Source: an uncultured Prevotella sp. | GTDB lineage: Bacteria; Bacteroidota; Bacteroidia; Bacteroidales; Bacteroidaceae | Direction of reading: 5' to 3' | Assembly (NCBI GenBank): GCA_945614335.1 | Contig: CALZAP010000031.1 | Location: 1 to 9,465, forward strand | DNA: 9,465 bases | Shown here: one piece after another, positions 1 to 7,796 of the stretch | Layout: the number at the start of each line of letters is the position of its first letter | Position numbering within the stretch: position 1 is the stretch's first letter | Notes under the pieces: model-generated | What the model was told of the DNA's origin: nothing | Database searches by the model: none | Seen by the model: the letters and a program-made list of their open reading frames with translations, nothing else | Position numbers and translations under genes: made by a program

Positions 1-88
1 GTTATTTCACGTTTCGCTCTTGGCAGGGCCAAATGGTGAACTGAATAGTTTCTGTAAAGGGAGTTGAGTGTTAAATATGTATAACACC
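1..88. other. Left edge, no assignable gene
   Basis: This is the sequence downstream of radA up to the window edge. On the plus strand one frame is open from the edge to a TGA at 65-67, which could be the last 21 codons of a gene entering from the left, but I do not recognise the peptide. One minus-strand frame is also open to the edge, without a convincing start. No GC-rich hairpin followed by a T-run is visible, so I cannot place a radA terminator here. Confidence 0.3.
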
Positions 89-1501
89 TTACCCGAACAA
101 GGCACGCAGCGCCTCTTCCACCTTACGCACGGGATGGAGACGAATGGAGAGGTTTTTCTGAGATATGCTGGAGTAGTTGTAGCGGGGGATGATCATGTCG
201 GTGAATCCCAGTTTCTCTGCCTCTGCCACACGCTGCTCAATGCGGTTGACAGGACGCACTTCGCCGCTGAGACCCACTTCTCCGGCCATACACCAGCCAG
301 ACTCAATGGCCGTGTCGACATTGCTCGACAAGACGGCGGCTATGACACTCAGGTCCATGGCAAGGTCGGTGACACGCAAGCCGCCGGCAATGTTCAGGAA
401 CACGTCTTTCTGCATCAGCTTGAATCCCACTCGCTTCTCAAGAACAGCAAGAAGCATATTAAGCCTGCGCTGGTCGAAGCCTGTGGCTGAACGCTGGGGA
501 GTGCCGTAGGCTGCCGACGAGACAAGAGCCTGCGTTTCCACCAAAAACGGCCTTACTCCCTCGATGGCTGAACTGATGGCAATGCCGCTCAAACCGTCGT
601 GGTCCTGGTTGAGCAACAATTCCGAGGGATTGCTAACCTGACGCAAGCCTGTTTGCTGCATCTCGTATATGCCTAATTCCGAGGTACTTCCAAAGCGGTT
701 CTTGATGCTTCGTAATATGCGGTACATATAATGCTGGTCGCCCTCAAACTGTATGACGGTGTCTACGATGTGTTCGAGAATTTTCGGACCGGCGAGCGTT
801 CCCTCTTTTGTAATGTGGCCAATGAGTATTACGGGTACTCCGCTTGTCTTGGCGAAACGGAGCAGGGCAGAGGCACATTCCCTTATCTGCGTTACACTTC
901 CAGGGCTTGTCTCTACGTCGTCGGTGGAGATGGTCTGTATGGAGTCGATAATCACTATCTCGGGTTTCACCTCCTTTATGTGGGTGAAGATGTTTCCAAG
1001 GTCTGTCTCGCAGAGAATATGCGTGTTGTCGCTGTCAACATGCGGAATGCGGTTGGCACGCATCTTCAGTTGGTGGGCGCTTTCCTCGCCGCTGACATAA
1101 AGTATTCGCCGGTTGTCGAGATGCAGTATGGTCTGAAGCGTGAGTGTGCTTTTGCCAATGCCCGGTTCTCCGCCCAGCAACACTATCGAGCCGGGCACGA
1201 GACCACCGCCAAGAACCCTGTTCAGTTCCTGGTCTTTCAGGTCGATTCGGGGCTCGTCCTTAGAGCTGATCTCGCGCAGGAGCAAGGTCCTGTTCCGTTC
1301 GTTTCTTATTGCGTGTCCCAGTTCGCTTGCCTGTGTCGAAGCCGTTGCCGCAGCCTGGTGGGCTTTCGCCTTCACGTTGTCAGCAGCTACGCGTATTTCC
1401 TTAAAAGTGTTCCATTGTCCGCAGCTTGGACACTTTCCAATCCATTTGGTGGATTCCTGTCCGCAATTGCTGCATACGTATGCTATTTTGTCCTTGGCCA
1501 T
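89..1501 (-). CDS. radA: DNA repair protein RadA (Sms), ATPase with Lon-like domain
   Basis: RadA is a cytoplasmic RecA-like ATPase that helps process recombination intermediates and drives branch migration. The 470-residue length is normal for the family and all parts are present. An N-terminal four-cysteine zinc finger has C10, C13, C24 and C27. The RecA-like core carries Walker A (GEPGIGKST, 111-119), Walker B (IVIID, 182-186) and the RadA-specific KNRFG motif at 267-271. From about residue 290 to the end lies the Lon-protease-like domain, with the conserved GGLRVTDLAMDL (373-384) and GEVGLSGEVRPV (407-418) stretches. The ATG at 1501 puts the zinc finger at the usual distance from the N terminus. 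The gene is transcribed away from the neighbouring lipoprotein gene across a 91-bp promoter region and appears monocistronic within the window. Identification is secure; the role statement comes from knowledge of the family. Confidence 0.97.
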   Translation of the reverse strand: MAKDKIAYVCSNCGQESTKWIGKCPSCGQWNTFKEIRVAADNVKAKAHQAAATASTQASELGHAIRNERNRTLLLREISSKDEPRIDLKDQELNRVLGGGLVPGSIVLLGGEPGIGKSTLTLQTILHLDNRRILYVSGEESAHQLKMRANRIPHVDSDNTHILCETDLGNIFTHIKEVKPEIVIIDSIQTISTDDVETSPGSVTQIRECASALLRFAKTSGVPVILIGHITKEGTLAGPKILEHIVDTVIQFEGDQHYMYRILRSIKNRFGSTSELGIYEMQQTGLRQVSNPSELLLNQDHDGLSGIAISSAIEGVRPFLVETQALVSSAAYGTPQRSATGFDQRRLNMLLAVLEKRVGFKLMQKDVFLNIAGGLRVTDLAMDLSVIAAVLSSNVDTAIESGWCMAGEVGLSGEVRPVNRIEQRVAEAEKLGFTDMIIPRYNYSSISQKNLSIRLHPVRKVEEALRALFG

Positions 1502-1523
1502 GATTTTTTTCTTTTTTTCGCCA

Positions 1524-1531
1524 CAAAAGTA
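1524..1531 (-). promoter_or_regulatory. Putative -7 element of radA
   Basis: Read on the minus strand this is TACTTTTG, a full match to the Bacteroidetes -7 consensus TAnnTTTG. It lies 22 nt upstream of the radA ATG. No clear TTG is present at the -33 position; that place is occupied by an A/T tract. The following leader is A-rich, as is usual for translation starts in this phylum. Confidence 0.6.
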
Positions 1532-1533
1532 GC

Positions 1534-1557
1534 AATTTTTTTTCGGAAAAAAAAATT
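1534..1557. repeat. A/T-tract inverted repeat between divergent promoters
   Basis: AA followed by eight T, then CGG, nine A and TT form a near-perfect dyad centred at about 1545. It sits exactly between the outward-facing -7 elements of radA and the lipoprotein gene, where the -33 or upstream contacts of both would fall. It may be a bent-DNA or UP-like element, or simply low-complexity sequence. The dyad is seen directly; the role is inference. Confidence 0.4.
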
Positions 1558-1563
1558 ATTTCG

Positions 1564-1571
1564 TAAATTTG
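1564..1571 (+). promoter_or_regulatory. Putative -7 element of the lipoprotein/TPR pair
   Basis: TAAATTTG matches TAnnTTTG and lies 21 nt upstream of the lipoprotein ATG at 1593. The -33 region (about 1541-1544) has TTTC rather than TTG, so the upstream half is weak. An A- and G-rich leader, AAAAAGAAGAAAAGAC, precedes the start codon. Confidence 0.6.
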
Positions 1572-1592
1572 CACCCAAAAAGAAGAAAAGAC

Positions 1593-2537
1593 ATGAAAAG
1601 ACTCGTTTATACTATCATTATATGTACTTTTTTGGTAGCCTGCGGACAATCGTATGAGGAAACAAAGCGTCTCAGCCGAATAGAAAGGCAAAAGCAGATG
1701 AAGGCAGACTCGGCTGCACTGAAGATTGCAGTCTTGCCCACACTCGACTGTCTGCCGCTTTTCGTGGCCAAGGACCAAAACCTCTTCGACTCGTTGGGGG
1801 CAGACATCAGGTTGAAATATTTCTCTTCGCAGATTGATTGCGACACGGCGATAAGAAACAGGCGTGTGGAAGGTGCAGTGACCGATCTCGTGAGGATGGA
1901 ACGCATAAAAAGAGTGGGGCACGACATATTCTACTCCACAGCCACCAACGCTTATTGGACGCTCGTGTCTAACCGCAACTCACGTATTAAGGAGCTGAAG
2001 CAGCTCGACGACAAGATGATGGCCATGACCCGATTCTCGGCTACCGACATGCTCGGAGAATATGCGGTGGACAGTGCAAAACTGGAACAAGACAGGGTCT
2101 ACAGGGTTCAGATAAATGATGTGAGAGTGCGTCTTTCGATGCTTCAGAACAACGAGATGGACGCCTTGTTACTTCCCGAACCGCAAGCCACAGAGGCTAT
2201 GGCAGAAAAACACAAGGTGCTGATGGACTCGCGCAAACTCGACTGGCGAATGGGCGTCATTGCCTTCCGCAACATCATATCCAACGACTCTTCGCGGCAG
2301 CACCAGTACGACGTGTTTGTGAAGGCATATAACATGGCATGTGACTCAATAAACAAATATGGCGTGAAACACTACAAGCCGCTTTTAACAAAGTATTGCC
2401 AAGTGAAGGCCTCGACTGTAGATAAACTTAGCCCTATGAAGTACAACCATATCGCTGCTCCTCGGGAAAAGGACGTGGAAAGGGCTAAGAAATGGGTGGA
2501 GAAGAAGGAAAAGGAGTTGAAGGGAATAAGGAGTTAA
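1593..2537 (+). CDS. Lipoprotein, NMT1/SsuA-like ABC transporter substrate-binding protein
   Basis: This 314-residue lipoprotein resembles periplasmic binding proteins of the NitT/TauT (NMT1/SsuA) type. It begins MKRLVYTIIICTFLVAC, a basic start, a hydrophobic core and a lipobox (LVAC) with acylated Cys17, so it should be membrane-anchored. The mature domain opens with LKIAVLPTLDCLPLFVAKDQ (43-62), then GLFD-like NLFDSLGADI, matching the first lobe of such proteins. Further support comes from RVEGAVTDLV (91-100) and DALLLPEPQATEAM (190-203), typical ligand-site and hinge regions. The start at 1593 is preferred over an in-frame TTG at 1569, because that TTG lies inside the promoter and would add charged residues before the signal peptide. 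No permease or ATPase gene is adjacent, so ligand and partner are unknown. The TPR gene follows 44 bp later. Family assignment is by motif recognition; specificity cannot be read. Confidence 0.8.
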   Translation: MKRLVYTIIICTFLVACGQSYEETKRLSRIERQKQMKADSAALKIAVLPTLDCLPLFVAKDQNLFDSLGADIRLKYFSSQIDCDTAIRNRRVEGAVTDLVRMERIKRVGHDIFYSTATNAYWTLVSNRNSRIKELKQLDDKMMAMTRFSATDMLGEYAVDSAKLEQDRVYRVQINDVRVRLSMLQNNEMDALLLPEPQATEAMAEKHKVLMDSRKLDWRMGVIAFRNIISNDSSRQHQYDVFVKAYNMACDSINKYGVKHYKPLLTKYCQVKASTVDKLSPMKYNHIAAPREKDVERAKKWVEKKEKELKGIRS

Positions 2538-2581
2538 CTCCAAAAAACTTCCATCGTAGAACAATGCTAAACATAAACATT

Positions 2582-4816
2582 ATGAAGAAAAACGACCTTG
2601 CTTCAGATATGAGGAGTATATATAGTCTTTTATGCAACGGACAGTTACACTCTGCCATAACACGCCTTGGATTTTTTATGGAACAAAACGACAACTGTGG
2701 GATGACAGATGAATACCAAACCCTGTCGGATGACTTCAGGCGGATGTACGAATATTGGCTTTCGGACATGAAAGACCCTTCGTTGGAAGCAATGATTGAA
2801 CAGTTTTCGAGGCGAACGGCAAATTTCTGTTCTGAATACATCTCGCGTCTCTTGAATCTTGAAGACTCTTGCTATCTCCTCATGGAAAGAAACAAGGCAA
2901 ACCGTAAAGGAGACTCGTGGAACTGGCAGGACATAAGACAGAAACTGGAGGCTTTTGTGAGCGACGAGGCGCTCGCCTCTTTCTCCTTTGACGGAGAGAC
3001 GGACAAGGAAAAGTATTACAGGATTGTTGATGCACATGCGGACTATTCGCGAAGGTTGTTCACGCATATCGTAACCGACGGGGCAATGAACCCAAAATGC
3101 TTTGAAGAGGTGATTGAAACACTCACCACGCCTACAGTGGACAGTGCTGACCAGCAGATCATCGTTTCGGCACTCACCATTGCGGGACTCAGGGCCTTCG
3201 ACATAACCAAGTTTCGCATCATGGCAAACGTGTGCCGTGAAGCCTCTTATCTCGAAGTAAGGCAAAGGGCTCTCGTAGGCTTTGTGCTTACAATGGGACA
3301 GGGAATGAGTTTGTTGTTTCCCGAACAAAAAGCTATCGTAGAGGAAGTGCTTGCCGACAAGTCTATATACTCCCAGCTATTGGAACTTCAGATGCAACTG
3401 GTGTTTTGTGTCAAGGCAAGCGACGATTCGAAAAAGGTACAGGAAGAGATAATGCCTGGCATAGTAAAATACAGCGACCTTCAGGTGAAAAACGGAAGGA
3501 TAGTTGAGGTGGAAGACAATTCAATAGATGACATACTTGGCAAAAATGACGACGAACAACGTACGGAAAACGTAGAAAAGCTCATGCACAATCTCAAGGA
3601 CATGCAGGACTCAGGTGCCGACATCCTTTTCGGTGGCTTTTCACATATGAAACGATTCCCGTTTTTCGACGATATGGCAAACTGGTTCTTGCCGTTCAGT
3701 GTTCATAATAAGGCTGTCAGGGATGCCATCGGGTCTTCTGACTTTGACATGCCTTATGACATGATATTCCAAAAGGGTGGTATTTGCGACAACGACCGCT
3801 ATTCTTTTGTATTCGTTTTCAAGGAGGTGATGAGCAGAATGCCTGAGAACATTAAGGAACTGTTTCGCAACCGGTTAGGTGTGCACGAAGAAGAGTGTGA
3901 GTATAGTCCCACTCATTACAGGCGCAATTACCTTCAGACACTATATCGTTTCTTCAAGTTGTTCAAATGGCGTTCAGGGTTGGTGAGCCCGTTTGAAAAG
4001 GATGGGTTCTGCTGTATATCAGGAGAAAGACATCATGTTCCGTATCTGTTTTCCGCCAATGAGTTGTTTCTTGACTCGATGTGGTTGAAAGAGATGCTCC
4101 CTAACCTCCAGATGTTTTTGAGCCGCAACCTTACAGACAAGATTGAAGATGACCTAAGGAAAATGGAGTGGCCGGATGTTCCATCGTTCGAAGGATGTAT
4201 GGCCAAGATCAAGTATCTCCACAAATTGAAACACACTGGTTATGACGAGAAGATGATACGCGAGGCACTGAAATACAAACCGGATTCCTTGGTGGCAAAG
4301 AAGTTGCTTGCCAATATCTTGCTGGACAGCGAGAGGGAGGACTGTATTGAAGAAGCTAAACAGATATTCCTCGAATTGGTTGATAACGACAGCGACAATC
4401 CCACCTTGTGCTACAAGGCCGCCCTGACATGTTATCTTACCCATGACTTCGACAAGGCCTTGCCCTTGGTGTATAAGCTGCATTATAACTATCCGGATGA
4501 TGATAATGTGAACATGCTTTTTGGCTCGTTGTTGCTGCTCAAGGGCGATATAAGCCAAGCGCATGAGACATTGGCGAAAGTGGCTGATTATGCTGTTACC
4601 TACAACTTTTTTCAATTGTCGTGTGTCGTGGCATGCTGGCTTGCAACAAGGTCGGTGAAGAAAACGGTGGAATACTGTAAGGGAAAGAATGCTATTATTG
4701 GTCACTTGAACATTTTTGACAAAGGTATGTGCCAGCATGTCATTGACACACTTTCGAGTCATGGCATCAGTATCGGTGAGTTTAGAATGATGTATGACGC
4801 AATAGGATTGCAATGA
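2582..4816 (+). CDS. Conserved Bacteroidales TPR-containing protein, function unknown
   Basis: This 744-residue protein has no signal peptide or membrane segment and is probably cytoplasmic. The N-terminal half is helical. The stretch at about 187-240 (SADQQIIVSALTIAG, then EVRQRALVGFVLTM) looks like HEAT/ARM-type helical repeats. A central conserved-looking block has GGFSHMKRFPFFDDMANWF (351-369) followed by PF. The C-terminal part, about 553-690, reads as tetratricopeptide-like helix pairs, including SLVAKKLLANILL, PTLCYKAALTCYLTHDFDKA and NVNMLFGSLLLLKGDISQA. Such repeats usually mediate protein-protein contacts. Two starts upstream of 2582 are possible: ATG at 2564, and 2492, which would overlap the lipoprotein gene by 46 bp. 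I prefer 2582 (MKKNDLASDM) for its AT-rich leader. It is probably co-transcribed with the lipoprotein gene, and its stop lies only 11 bp from the stop of the convergent TRIC gene. I recognise it as a conserved family but know of no role. Confidence 0.75.
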   Translation: MKKNDLASDMRSIYSLLCNGQLHSAITRLGFFMEQNDNCGMTDEYQTLSDDFRRMYEYWLSDMKDPSLEAMIEQFSRRTANFCSEYISRLLNLEDSCYLLMERNKANRKGDSWNWQDIRQKLEAFVSDEALASFSFDGETDKEKYYRIVDAHADYSRRLFTHIVTDGAMNPKCFEEVIETLTTPTVDSADQQIIVSALTIAGLRAFDITKFRIMANVCREASYLEVRQRALVGFVLTMGQGMSLLFPEQKAIVEEVLADKSIYSQLLELQMQLVFCVKASDDSKKVQEEIMPGIVKYSDLQVKNGRIVEVEDNSIDDILGKNDDEQRTENVEKLMHNLKDMQDSGADILFGGFSHMKRFPFFDDMANWFLPFSVHNKAVRDAIGSSDFDMPYDMIFQKGGICDNDRYSFVFVFKEVMSRMPENIKELFRNRLGVHEEECEYSPTHYRRNYLQTLYRFFKLFKWRSGLVSPFEKDGFCCISGERHHVPYLFSANELFLDSMWLKEMLPNLQMFLSRNLTDKIEDDLRKMEWPDVPSFEGCMAKIKYLHKLKHTGYDEKMIREALKYKPDSLVAKKLLANILLDSEREDCIEEAKQIFLELVDNDSDNPTLCYKAALTCYLTHDFDKALPLVYKLHYNYPDDDNVNMLFGSLLLLKGDISQAHETLAKVADYAVTYNFFQLSCVVACWLATRSVKKTVEYCKGKNAIIGHLNIFDKGMCQHVIDTLSSHGISIGEFRMMYDAIGLQ

Positions 4817-4827
4817 GGATCTCAGTG

Positions 4828-5445
4828 TTATTCTTCCGCTATTAGTTCTTTCAATTTAGGTAGCGACAAGTGGTATCTTACCGCTAAGAAACGTATGGTG
4901 ACTGTTACGGCAAAGCTGATAATGGTGGCTAATTCCATGCTGTTGTCGATGCGTATCACAAGCCAATAAGCAATGCCTCCCAATACACTTGCTATGGCAT
5001 ATATCTCCTTGCGGAAAATTACCGGTTCGTTGTTCAGTAGCACGTCGCGTATCACACCGCCAGCCGCACCTGTGATGCAGCCCATAATGATGGCCACCCA
5101 ATAAGGTTGTCCGAACATCACGCTCTTCTGTATGCCCGCAATGGTGAAAAGTGCAAGACCTAATGTGTCGAACACAAACCATGCGTTTTTCAATGGTTCA
5201 ATCCATTTTGCAAATGTCACTACGAGCACCAGTGCCAGGGCGGTGCATAGCATATAAAAAGGACTGGTCATCCAGAATGGTGTAGTCCCGAGCATTACGT
5301 CACGTATCGTTCCTCCTCCTATGGCCACTGCGATGCCGCATACATATCCGCCAAACCAATCGAAGTTTTTTGCCGCGGCATGGCGAATACCGGATATTGC
5401 AAAGGCAAAGGTTCCGAGGAATTCTATAATTTCTTGTATGTACAT
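4828..5445 (-). CDS. TRIC/UPF0126 family membrane protein (YicG-like)
   Basis: This 205-residue integral membrane protein has about seven hydrophobic segments and belongs to the UPF0126 family, whose members are prokaryotic trimeric intracellular cation (TRIC) channels. The diagnostic internal duplication is present: GGGTIRDV at 43-50 and GGVIRDV at 129-135 end the glycine-rich helices of the two halves. FAISG (15-19) and FTIAG (100-104) are the corresponding first-helix motifs. Length and topology are normal for the family. It is the last gene of the presumed rarA operon, 18 bp after the dehydrogenase stop codon. Archaeal and eukaryotic relatives conduct K+ or Na+; conductance of this bacterial copy is inferred from the family only, and a different substrate such as a small metabolite has not been ruled out. 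Confidence 0.88.
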   Translation of the reverse strand: MYIQEIIEFLGTFAFAISGIRHAAAKNFDWFGGYVCGIAVAIGGGTIRDVMLGTTPFWMTSPFYMLCTALALVLVVTFAKWIEPLKNAWFVFDTLGLALFTIAGIQKSVMFGQPYWVAIIMGCITGAAGGVIRDVLLNNEPVIFRKEIYAIASVLGGIAYWLVIRIDNSMELATIISFAVTVTIRFLAVRYHLSLPKLKELIAEE

Positions 5446-5463
5446 TATTTTATAAATAAATTC

Positions 5464-6417
5464 TTAATTCACCACATTCACCGGTTTTCCTTCAATAAAT
5501 GCCTTCACGTTGTCAACGGCAGTTCGCATTAGTCGCTGACGAGCTTCTAAGGTGGCCCAGGCTATGTGGGGAGTTGCATAGAAATTGGGACAGGAGAACA
5601 GGGGATTGTCGGCGGAAGGTGGTTCCTGACACATCACGTCTGTGCCATAAGCGCCTAATTGTCCGCTCTTTAACGCCTCTGCCACGTCGTTTTCATTTAC
5701 CAATGGTCCACGCCCGGTGTTAATGAGTATGGCGCCACGTTTCATCTTCGCCAGTGTTGTGGCATTGATCATCTCGCGTGTGTCGCGTTTCAGCGGGCAG
5801 TGCAATGAGAGTATGTCGCTTGTGGCCAACAGACCCTCAAGTGTCGTTTTTTGAATTCCTTCGGGCAGGTCTTTGCGGTGCTTGCTTGTTACCGCAAACA
5901 CGTCCATGCCGAAACATAAAGCCATTTTTGCCACTTTCATTCCAATTAGGCCGAGTCCCACAATACCAAGAGTCTTGCCTGACAGTTCAATTAGCGGCGT
6001 GTCCCAATAAACGAAATCCGGATTTTTACTCCATCGTCCGTTACGGTTTTCAATGGCATAGTGCTCAACACGGTTCGCTATTGAAAGAATGTGGGCAAAC
6101 GTCAACTGGGCTACACTGTCTGTACTGTAAGCCGGGATGTTTGTCACTACTATATCATTGTCGCGTGCCGCCTCCGTGTCGACCACGTTGTATCCCGTGG
6201 CCAACACTCCTATGTATTTGAGGTTGGGCAGTTCCCAAATGGTGTCTGCGTCGAAAACGACTTTGTTTGTCAGAACAATATCGGCTTCTACGCAGCGTTG
6301 GTAAACTTCATCTTCGCTGGTGCGAGGATAAATGGTCACTTCGCCGAGTTCTTTTAGTGCGTCCCATGAAAGGTCGCCTGGATTCATTCCATAACTGTCT
6401 AATACTACAATTTTCAT
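5464..6417 (-). CDS. D-2-hydroxyacid dehydrogenase, glycerate dehydrogenase-like
   Basis: This 317-residue cytoplasmic NAD(P)-dependent oxidoreductase interconverts a D-2-hydroxy acid and its 2-keto acid. The Rossmann motif GLGLIG is at 154-159. The catalytic triad of the family is visible: Arg236 in NTGRGPLV, Glu265 in CQEPP and His284 in TPHIAWAT. The loop VLATGYNVVD (71-80) is the usual substrate-carboxylate-binding segment. The CQEPPSADNPL and PHIAWAT blocks resemble glycerate/hydroxypyruvate reductases more than D-lactate dehydrogenase or PdxB, but sequence reading alone does not settle the substrate. There is no C-terminal ACT domain, which argues against a long-form SerA phosphoglycerate dehydrogenase. 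The ATG at 6417 lies 13 bp after the rarA stop, so the two are probably co-transcribed. No functional link to RarA is obvious. Confidence 0.88.
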   Translation of the reverse strand: MKIVVLDSYGMNPGDLSWDALKELGEVTIYPRTSEDEVYQRCVEADIVLTNKVVFDADTIWELPNLKYIGVLATGYNVVDTEAARDNDIVVTNIPAYSTDSVAQLTFAHILSIANRVEHYAIENRNGRWSKNPDFVYWDTPLIELSGKTLGIVGLGLIGMKVAKMALCFGMDVFAVTSKHRKDLPEGIQKTTLEGLLATSDILSLHCPLKRDTREMINATTLAKMKRGAILINTGRGPLVNENDVAEALKSGQLGAYGTDVMCQEPPSADNPLFSCPNFYATPHIAWATLEARQRLMRTAVDNVKAFIEGKPVNVVN

Positions 6418-6430
6418 TTTCGTGTGTCTT

Positions 6431-7699
6431 TTAGTTTTCTTTTTTCCAATAATTTTTCATTCTTTGTGCCATCACATCTTCAGCAGGTGAGTGTTGCGGT
6501 TGCCATATCTGCTGATCTTTTAGTTCGTCTGGCATGTACTGTTGCGGGGTGAAATGTCCTGGGTAGTCGTGTGGATATTTGTATCCGTCATGGTACCCGA
6601 GGTCTTTCATCAACGATGTCGGTGCATTGCGCAGATGGAGAGGAACAGTGAGGTTGCCAGTCTCGCGCACGATGGACAGGGCTTTGTCGATGGCGAGATA
6701 CGCCGAGTTGCTTTTGGGGCTGGTGGCGAGGTAGACGGTGGCTTCAGCCAGTGGTATTCTTCCTTCCGGCCATCCAATCTTGTTTACACAGTCGAAGGCG
6801 GTGTTGGCCATGAGCATCGCGTTGGGGTTTGCTAAGCCAATGTCCTCAGAGGCACTGATTACCAGTCGTCGGGCAATGAACTTCGGGTCTTCGCCCCCTT
6901 CTATCATTCTGGCGAGCCAGTAGAGAGCTGCGTCAGGGTCGCTGCCCCTTATGCTTTTTATGAAAGCCGATATGATGTCGTAGTGCATCTCACCGTCCTT
7001 GTCGTATGCCAGAGGATTCTGTTGAAGTCGTTTTGCCACAATGTCATCGGTGATGACGATTTGTCCGTCGCCCTCCGAATCGACAATCAGTTCGAGTATG
7101 TTGAGCAGTTTGCGTGCGTCGCCTCCACTGTATCTCAATAGCGCATCTGTTTCTTTGACCGCAACATTCTTGTTTTTTAGCTCCACGTCGGTGGTCAAAG
7201 CCCTGTCGAGCAGTTTCAGCAAGTCGTCGCGCTCAAGCGATCTCAACACGAAGGTTTGGCAACGGGAGAGTAGGGGGCGTATCACTTCAAACGACGGGTT
7301 TTCTGTTGTCGCTCCGATAAGTGTCACGATGCCTCTTTCCACTGCCCCTAATAGGGAGTCTTGCTGTGACTTGCTGAACCGGTGTATCTCGTCGATAAAC
7401 AGGATAGGTGATGATGTGTTGAAAAACCGGCTGTTCTGCGCCTTTTCTATCACTTCCCTTACGTCTTTCACTCCGCTTGTCACGGCGCTGAGCGTAAAGA
7501 AAGGCACTTCAAGCCTTGAGGCCACAATCTGGGCTAGTGTGGTCTTTCCTACTCCAGGCGGGCCCCATAATATAAAAGAGGTGATGCGTCCGGAATCTAT
7601 CATCTTGCGTAGTATTGCCCCCTCACCCACCAGGTGGCTTTGGCCGATATAATCGTCGAGTGTCCTTGGGCGCAATCGTTCTGCTAATGGTTGTGACAT
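6431..7699 (-). CDS. rarA: Replication-associated recombination protein A (AAA+ ATPase RarA/MgsA)
   Basis: RarA is a cytoplasmic AAA+ ATPase of the clamp-loader-like clade (relative of yeast Mgs1 and human WRNIP1) that acts at stalled replication forks and single-stranded DNA ends. Motifs, numbered from the chosen start, are Walker A GPPGVGKTT (46-54), Walker B LFIDE (100-104), sensor 1 IGATTENPS (128-136), the arginine finger in LLSRCQTF (R146) and sensor 2 in GGDARKLLN (192-200). The C-terminal part contains the family's SASEDIGLANP (282-292) and LRNAPTSLMKDLGY (356-369) blocks, which belong to the tetramerisation region. The 422-residue length is normal. The start at 7699 (MSQPLAERLRP) is chosen over an in-frame ATG at 7738, because that upstream segment overlaps the promoter repeat and adds 13 unrelated residues. 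It heads a likely operon with the dehydrogenase and TRIC genes. Confidence 0.96.
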   Translation of the reverse strand: MSQPLAERLRPRTLDDYIGQSHLVGEGAILRKMIDSGRITSFILWGPPGVGKTTLAQIVASRLEVPFFTLSAVTSGVKDVREVIEKAQNSRFFNTSSPILFIDEIHRFSKSQQDSLLGAVERGIVTLIGATTENPSFEVIRPLLSRCQTFVLRSLERDDLLKLLDRALTTDVELKNKNVAVKETDALLRYSGGDARKLLNILELIVDSEGDGQIVITDDIVAKRLQQNPLAYDKDGEMHYDIISAFIKSIRGSDPDAALYWLARMIEGGEDPKFIARRLVISASEDIGLANPNAMLMANTAFDCVNKIGWPEGRIPLAEATVYLATSPKSNSAYLAIDKALSIVRETGNLTVPLHLRNAPTSLMKDLGYHDGYKYPHDYPGHFTPQQYMPDELKDQQIWQPQHSPAEDVMAQRMKNYWKKEN

Positions 7700-7713
7700 C
7701 TTTCTTTTTTCTG

Positions 7714-7743
7714 CAAAGGTAGTGCAAGTTTTAGACAATACAA
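7714..7743 (-). promoter_or_regulatory. Proximal rarA promoter, in repeat copy 1
   Basis: On the minus strand TTG (7743-7741), a 19-nt spacer and TACCTTTG (7721-7714) match the Bacteroidetes TTG-N19-TAnnTTTG consensus fully. The -7 element ends 14 nt before the rarA ATG, so the transcript would have a leader of only about 8-10 nt. Confidence 0.7.
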
Positions 7744-7753
7744 AATAAAAAAG
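7714..7753. repeat. 40-bp direct repeat, copy 1
   Basis: These 40 bases are identical to 7797-7836, at an offset of 83 bp. The repeat begins CAAAGGTAGTGCAAG and ends AATAAAAAAG, and contains a whole minus-strand promoter. Sequence after the identical block is AT-rich and only loosely alike in the two units, so the pair may be an 83-bp tandem duplication whose remaining part has diverged. Confidence 0.9.
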
Positions 7754-7796
7754 GCACTTTTTTTATTTTTATTGTTAAAACGCCGCCTATCTTATA

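Noticed and set aside
731..1657. 308-codon plus-strand open frame opposite radA
   Set aside because: It lies antisense to the complete, motif-rich radA and runs into the lipoprotein promoter. It has no recognisable domain and is a shadow frame.
2645..3328. 227-codon minus-strand open frame within the TPR gene
   Set aside because: It is antisense to a longer coding frame with consistent protein-like features. It has no start context or motif.
4154..4813. 219-codon minus-strand open frame opposite the 3' part of the TPR gene
   Set aside because: It is antisense to the TPR-like helices and has a composition unlike a folded protein. Shadow frame.
4805..4830. Possible terminator between the convergent TPR and TRIC genes
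   Set aside because: Only a 4-bp stem (TGAG, GAT, CTCA) without a following T-run is visible; too weak to call.
5778..6221. 147-codon plus-strand open frame opposite the dehydrogenase
   Set aside because: It is antisense to the catalytic and Rossmann regions of a complete dehydrogenase; rich in Cys, Leu and Pro in the manner of shadow frames.
7754..7796. Insertion-sequence remnant between the two repeat copies
   Set aside because: The 43-bp spacer is AT-rich with no terminal inverted repeats or coding remnant. A tandem duplication explains the arrangement more simply.
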